Of a stretch of 10,789 bases of DNA, positions 7,666 through 10,789 are shown piece after piece (positions within the stretch are counted from its first letter, which is position 1; each line of letters opens with the position of its first letter). The notes beneath the pieces were generated by a model that was given only the letters and a program-made list of their open reading frames with translations, searched no databases and had not been told where the DNA came from. Source of the DNA: Sphingobacterium sp. UBA6711 (lineage in GTDB: Bacteria; Bacteroidota; Bacteroidia; Sphingobacteriales; Sphingobacteriaceae); contig DKIT01000232.1 in NCBI GenBank assembly GCA_002454415.1, positions 31,933 through 42,721 of the forward strand. The letters run 5' to 3'. The position numbers and the translations under genes are program-made.

Positions 7666-7695
7666 GCGGCTGTCCTTTTGGAACAGCCGCTTTTT
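7661..7695 (-). terminator. Rho-independent terminator of rpsA
   Basis: An 11-bp perfect stem (7663-7673 pairing with 7683-7693; core AGCGGCTGT/ACAGCCGCT) is extended inward by CC/GG around a TTTT loop with one bulged base. On the - strand the stem is followed by TTTGTTT. It begins about 20 bases after the rpsA stop codon. The + strand reading also ends in five T, so it could act in both directions. Confidence 0.88.
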
Positions 7696-7713
7696 ATGGA
7701 TTGAAAATGCTAA

Positions 7714-9645
7714 TTACTTAGCGTTTTTATCATTTTCCATTTGCTCTTTCAATTGAGCCAATACGTCTAAGTCGCCTAAAGTAGATTTTTCAACAGAATC
7801 TTTTACTTTTTTCACAGCTGAAGATTCAGCTTTAGCGTCTTTTTTACGGTTGCTAGACTCTTCTTTGCGAGCTTCCTCTTTCTCTTCTTCCCAAATACGA
7901 GAGTGAGAAATTACCAAACGTTTGTTTTCTTTGTTGAACTCGATGATTTTGAATGAAGTAACTTCATCAACTTTTAATGAAGAACCGTCTTCTTTAACAG
8001 AGTGTTTAGAAGGACAGAAACCTTCAACACCATATTGTAAAGCAACGATATCACCTTTATCACCAACTTTGATTACTGTACCTTCATGGATAGAACCTTC
8101 AGTGAAGATAGTTTCGAAAGTATCCCAAGGGTTTTCTTCCAATTGTTTGTGACCTAAAGATAATTTACGGTTTTCTTCATCTAATTCTAAAACAACAACA
8201 TCTAATGTTTCACCAACTTTAGTGAATTCGTTAGGGTGGTTGATTTTTTTAGACCAAGATAAATCAGAGATGTGGATCAAACCATCGATACCCTCTTCCA
8301 ATTCAACAAAAACACCGAAGTTAGTCATGTTTTTAACAACAGCTGTTTGTTTAGAACCTACAGGGTAACGCTCTGTGATGTTTTTCCAAGGATCTGGAGT
8401 CAATTGTTTGATACCTAAGCTCATTTTGCGCTCATCACGATCTAAAGTTAAGATTTGAGCTTCGATCTCATCACCAACTTTTAAGAACTCTTGTGGAGAA
8501 CGTAAGTTTTGTGACCAAGACATTTCAGAAACGTGGATCAAACCTTCAACACCTGGGATGATTTCTAAGAAAGCACCGTAATCAGCAACTGTTACGATTT
8601 TACCTTTAACTTTAGAACCAACTTCTAACGCTGTATCTAAAGATTCCCAAGGATGTTCAGATAATTGTTTCAAGCCTAAAGCGATACGTTTTTTCTCATC
8701 ATCAAAATCTAATACAACAACGTTGATAGTTTGATCTAAAGATAAAACCTCTTTTGGATGCTCGATACGGCCCCAAGAGATATCTGTGATATGCAACAAA
8801 CCGTCAACACCACCTAAATCGATGAATACACCGAAGTCAGTGATATTTTTAACAGTTCCTTCTAATACTTGACCTTTTTCTAATTTAGCTACGATCTCAG
8901 ATTTTTGGTTTTCTAAGTCGTTTTCAATTAACACTTTGTGTGATACAACAACGTTTTTAAATTCGTGGTTGATTTTCACAACTTTGAATTCCATAGTTTT
9001 TCCTACGTATACATCGTAGTCACGGATAGGTTTGATATCGATTTGAGATCCAGGTAAGAATGCTTCAACACCTTTGATGTCAACGATAAGACCACCTTTA
9101 GTACGGCTCTTAACGAAACCAGTAATGATTGCATCATTTTCCAATGCCTCATTGATAGCTTCCCAAGATTTTTGAGTTTTAGCACGTTTACGAGAAAGTA
9201 CTAATTGACCGTTAGCATCTTCTTGAGATTCAACGAATACGTCAACTTTGTCACCAATTTTTAATTCTGGTAAGTCACGGAATTCTGATAAAGAAACTAA
9301 ACCGTCAGATTTGAAACCAACATTTAAGACTACGTCTTTGTTGTTGATAGAAACTACAGTACCTTCGATAATCTCACCTTGGTTAACTTGGTTGAAAGTA
9401 TCAGCGTATTGTGCTTCAAGTTTAGCGCGTTCAGCTTCGCTATAATTTCCGAAACCTTTATCATTTGCATCCCAGTCAAATTCACCTTCTGGTGTGATCC
9501 AAGTGTTTGATTTGATTTCGTCGATTAAGTTTGAATCAGCTTCTGATTCAATTTGTTCAGTGTCTTTCACTACTTTAGTGTCAGCCCCTTGTAGCTCTGC
9601 GTTTTTCGCTGCTAATTCTTTTTCTGCTTCTTGTTTTTTTGCCAT
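7714..9645 (-). CDS. rpsA: 30S ribosomal protein S1
   Basis: A 643-residue S1 protein; it helps mRNA bind the 30S subunit during initiation. Six S1 (OB-fold) repeats are visible at about 89-155, 172-238, 258-327, 343-413, 430-500 and 517-585. Repeats 3, 4 and 5 are most alike, with HITDISW (about 285), HVSEMSW (about 371) and HISDLSW (about 457), each followed later by a repeat of the type LGxKQL-x-x-x-PW. E. coli S1 has 557 residues; the excess lies in an acidic N-terminal extension (1-88) and a Lys/Glu-rich tail (586-643). Leucine is mostly TTA/TTG, fitting a highly expressed gene in this AT-rich genome. The ATG at 9645 is preceded by AAGGAG at about 11 bases, rather far for Shine-Dalgarno use. 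It has its own promoter and terminator, so it is probably monocistronic. Confidence 0.98.
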   Translation of the reverse strand: MAKKQEAEKELAAKNAELQGADTKVVKDTEQIESEADSNLIDEIKSNTWITPEGEFDWDANDKGFGNYSEAERAKLEAQYADTFNQVNQGEIIEGTVVSINNKDVVLNVGFKSDGLVSLSEFRDLPELKIGDKVDVFVESQEDANGQLVLSRKRAKTQKSWEAINEALENDAIITGFVKSRTKGGLIVDIKGVEAFLPGSQIDIKPIRDYDVYVGKTMEFKVVKINHEFKNVVVSHKVLIENDLENQKSEIVAKLEKGQVLEGTVKNITDFGVFIDLGGVDGLLHITDISWGRIEHPKEVLSLDQTINVVVLDFDDEKKRIALGLKQLSEHPWESLDTALEVGSKVKGKIVTVADYGAFLEIIPGVEGLIHVSEMSWSQNLRSPQEFLKVGDEIEAQILTLDRDERKMSLGIKQLTPDPWKNITERYPVGSKQTAVVKNMTNFGVFVELEEGIDGLIHISDLSWSKKINHPNEFTKVGETLDVVVLELDEENRKLSLGHKQLEENPWDTFETIFTEGSIHEGTVIKVGDKGDIVALQYGVEGFCPSKHSVKEDGSSLKVDEVTSFKIIEFNKENKRLVISHSRIWEEEKEEARKEESSNRKKDAKAESSAVKKVKDSVEKSTLGDLDVLAQLKEQMENDKNAK

Positions 9646-9656
9646 TAATTAATTTT

Positions 9657-9680
9657 CTCCTTTTTCCTACGTTGTAGGAG
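9657..9680 (-). promoter_or_regulatory. Structured leader of rpsA with two mutually exclusive pairings
   Basis: In the - strand transcript, TCCTAC (9670-9665 as read on the complement of GTAGGA 9679-9674) and its partner GTAGGA form a 6-bp hairpin with a 3-base loop (9665-9679). The first arm, as CTCCT (9680-9676), can instead pair with AGGAG (9661-9657), the only Shine-Dalgarno-like sequence before the start codon. Whether the first bases are transcribed depends on the exact start site. A regulatory role is inference. Confidence 0.35.
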
Positions 9681-9683
9681 TTG

Positions 9684-9713
9684 CAAAGGTACAAAAAAAC
9701 TTTAAATGCAAAA
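9684..9713 (-). promoter_or_regulatory. Strong Bacteroidota-type promoter of rpsA
   Basis: On the - strand the -7 element TACCTTTG (9691-9684) is a perfect TAnnTTTG match. The -33 element TTTTG (9713-9709) lies 17 bases upstream, at the short end of the usual 17-23 range. The leader to ATG 9645 would be about 30-35 bases. Confidence 0.8.
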
Positions 9714-9900
9714 TTTTATTTTTCTTATTTTATTGAAAGACTTTCAGTTATACGGGGGCTAGCTAAACATCAATTCGGATCTATATACACATCATTTTAC
9801 GTTGTATATTGAGACGGCTTGTATTCACAGCGCTGGCAGTAAGGGCACCTCGTCGTATTGACCAGTTCTAGGTAAGTTATTGCTGAAATGGGATATAAAT

Positions 9901-10789
9901 TTACTCGTTCTCTTTTTTAAATGAATTGAAAATACGGGGTTTGGCGATCACAATAGTTTGTTTCGACAATGCAATTGCAGCGTTCAGTTCGTAACCCAAT
10001 AACAGTATAAGCGTATTCAAATACATCCAGAGCATAATAACAATTAATGTTCCGATGGAGCCATATAATTTATTATAGGCACCAAAATGGTTGATGTAAA
10101 ATGTAAATATGGAAAAAGTTAGGATAGCTAATATTGTTGCCATTGATGCTCCCGGACTAAAGAGTTTCCATTTATTGGAAGTGGATGGACCGAATTTGTA
10201 AATACAGCTTACCGTGAAAAAATAGATAGCAAATATCACGGACCATCGCGCTATTTTTAATAGGATGGCCCAAAAACTGGATTTTATGCCCGTAGTTTCT
10301 TTGAGGTAGTCTATTGTCATACCAGCGATGGTAAATATTGTCATCCCTACCGTTAAAGCGAAAATAATTAAAAATGCCAAAGTCAGTGCAATCATTCGTT
10401 TTCGAATCCAAGGCCTCTTTTCGGTCATTAATGAGGCTTTGTTGAAAGAATTCATCAAGGAAGCCATACCATTCGTTGCGAAATAAGCTGCAAACAAAAA
10501 ACCAAAAGAGAGTAAGCCTCCATTTTGATTCTTAATGATATCTTCCAAAGTGGTTTCAATAACGAGAAACGCATTTTTAGGAATTACGACAGCTAGAAAA
10601 TCCAGCAACTGCTCCTGAAAGTTGTTGATCGGAATATAAGGAATCAAGGTAAATAGAAAAATTATACCCGGAAATATCGCCAATAGAAAGCTATAGGATA
10701 GGGATGAGGCCTTACTAACAATAGAGTCTCTCGAAAGTTCTTGAAAAAAGAACACTGCCACGGTATAAAGGGGAAGTGAACCAAATCCG
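9901..10789 (-). CDS. YihY/virulence factor BrkB family membrane protein, N-terminus cut by window
   Basis: An inner-membrane protein of the YihY/BrkB (formerly 'RNase BN') family; its transport or other function is not established. At least 295 residues are visible. A GTG at 10761 could be taken as the start, but the frame stays open to the edge with family-like sequence (GFGSLPLYTVAVFFFQEL), so the true start lies to the right. About six hydrophobic segments follow: SYSFLLAIFPGIIFLFTLIP, FGFLFAAYFATNGMASLM, a long one around LAFLIIFALTVGMTIF, one around WSVIFAIYFFTVSCIY, ILAILTFSIFTFYI, and the family signature YGSIGTLIVIMLWMYLN followed by LLGYELNAAI. It ends in a charged tail (KKENE). It is read in the same direction as rpsA, 255 bases upstream, but rpsA has its own promoter. 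I see no clear terminator after its stop. Confidence 0.92.
   Translation of the reverse strand, partial: GFGSLPLYTVAVFFFQELSRDSIVSKASSLSYSFLLAIFPGIIFLFTLIPYIPINNFQEQLLDFLAVVIPKNAFLVIETTLEDIIKNQNGGLLSFGFLFAAYFATNGMASLMNSFNKASLMTEKRPWIRKRMIALTLAFLIIFALTVGMTIFTIAGMTIDYLKETTGIKSSFWAILLKIARWSVIFAIYFFTVSCIYKFGPSTSNKWKLFSPGASMATILAILTFSIFTFYINHFGAYNKLYGSIGTLIVIMLWMYLNTLILLLGYELNAAIALSKQTIVIAKPRIFNSFKKENE

Noticed and set aside
9721..9900. A small gene, terminator or RNA between rpsA and the BrkB-family gene
   Set aside because: Inverted repeats at 9734-9746 (TGAAAG/CTTTCA, one-base gap) and 9783-9809 (ATATACA/TGTATAT) are short and weak with no fitting T tract, and no frame gives a credible start plus coding pattern. 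A frame near 9817-9870 is open only briefly and lacks a good start.
10759..10761. GTG at 10761 as the start of the BrkB-family gene
   Set aside because: The frame is open to the window edge and the preceding residues fit the family N-terminus, so the gene is truncated by the window rather than starting here.

Overview
The window looks like a chromosomal housekeeping region of a Bacteroidota bacterium, most likely of the Sphingobacteriaceae (Sphingobacterium/Pedobacter-like). The reasons are an AT-rich composition, two promoters of the Bacteroidota type (TTTG/TTG about 17-20 nt upstream of TAnnTTTG), an S1 ribosomal protein with long charged extensions, and a helix-hairpin-helix/beta-barrel protein of a kind I know from this phylum. 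The genus is an inference; nothing here proves it. I see no mobile element, CRISPR array, rRNA or tRNA.

Left part, + strand. The window opens inside a type IIA topoisomerase B subunit (GyrB/ParE family), which ends at 605 and is closed by a very strong palindromic terminator (617-664). After a short intergenic gap comes a tightly packed three-gene run: an exported protein joining a ComEA-like helix-hairpin-helix region to a predicted outer-membrane beta-barrel (758-2794), the DNA-uptake channel protein ComEC (2791-4875), and a RecQ-family helicase (4872-6773). Both junctions are 4-base ATGA stop/start overlaps preceded by Shine-Dalgarno-like sequences, so the three are probably one translationally coupled operon. 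Together they suggest a route for DNA: outer membrane and periplasm (barrel/HhH), inner membrane (ComEC), then unwinding or recombination in the cytoplasm (RecQ). This is the most interesting hypothesis in the window, but it is inference from context.

Right part, - strand. A two-domain rhodanese of the 3-mercaptopyruvate sulfurtransferase type (6774-7613) ends exactly against recQ, stop codon to stop codon. It has its own promoter, whose -33 element overlaps the foot of the terminator of the next gene. That gene is rpsA, ribosomal protein S1 (7714-9645), with its own strong promoter (TACCTTTG) and a short structured leader. A YihY/BrkB-family membrane protein (9901 to the right edge) is cut off at its N-terminus by the window end. 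The roughly 190 bases between the rpsA promoter and the BrkB stop (9713-9900) hold no gene or clear signal that I can see.
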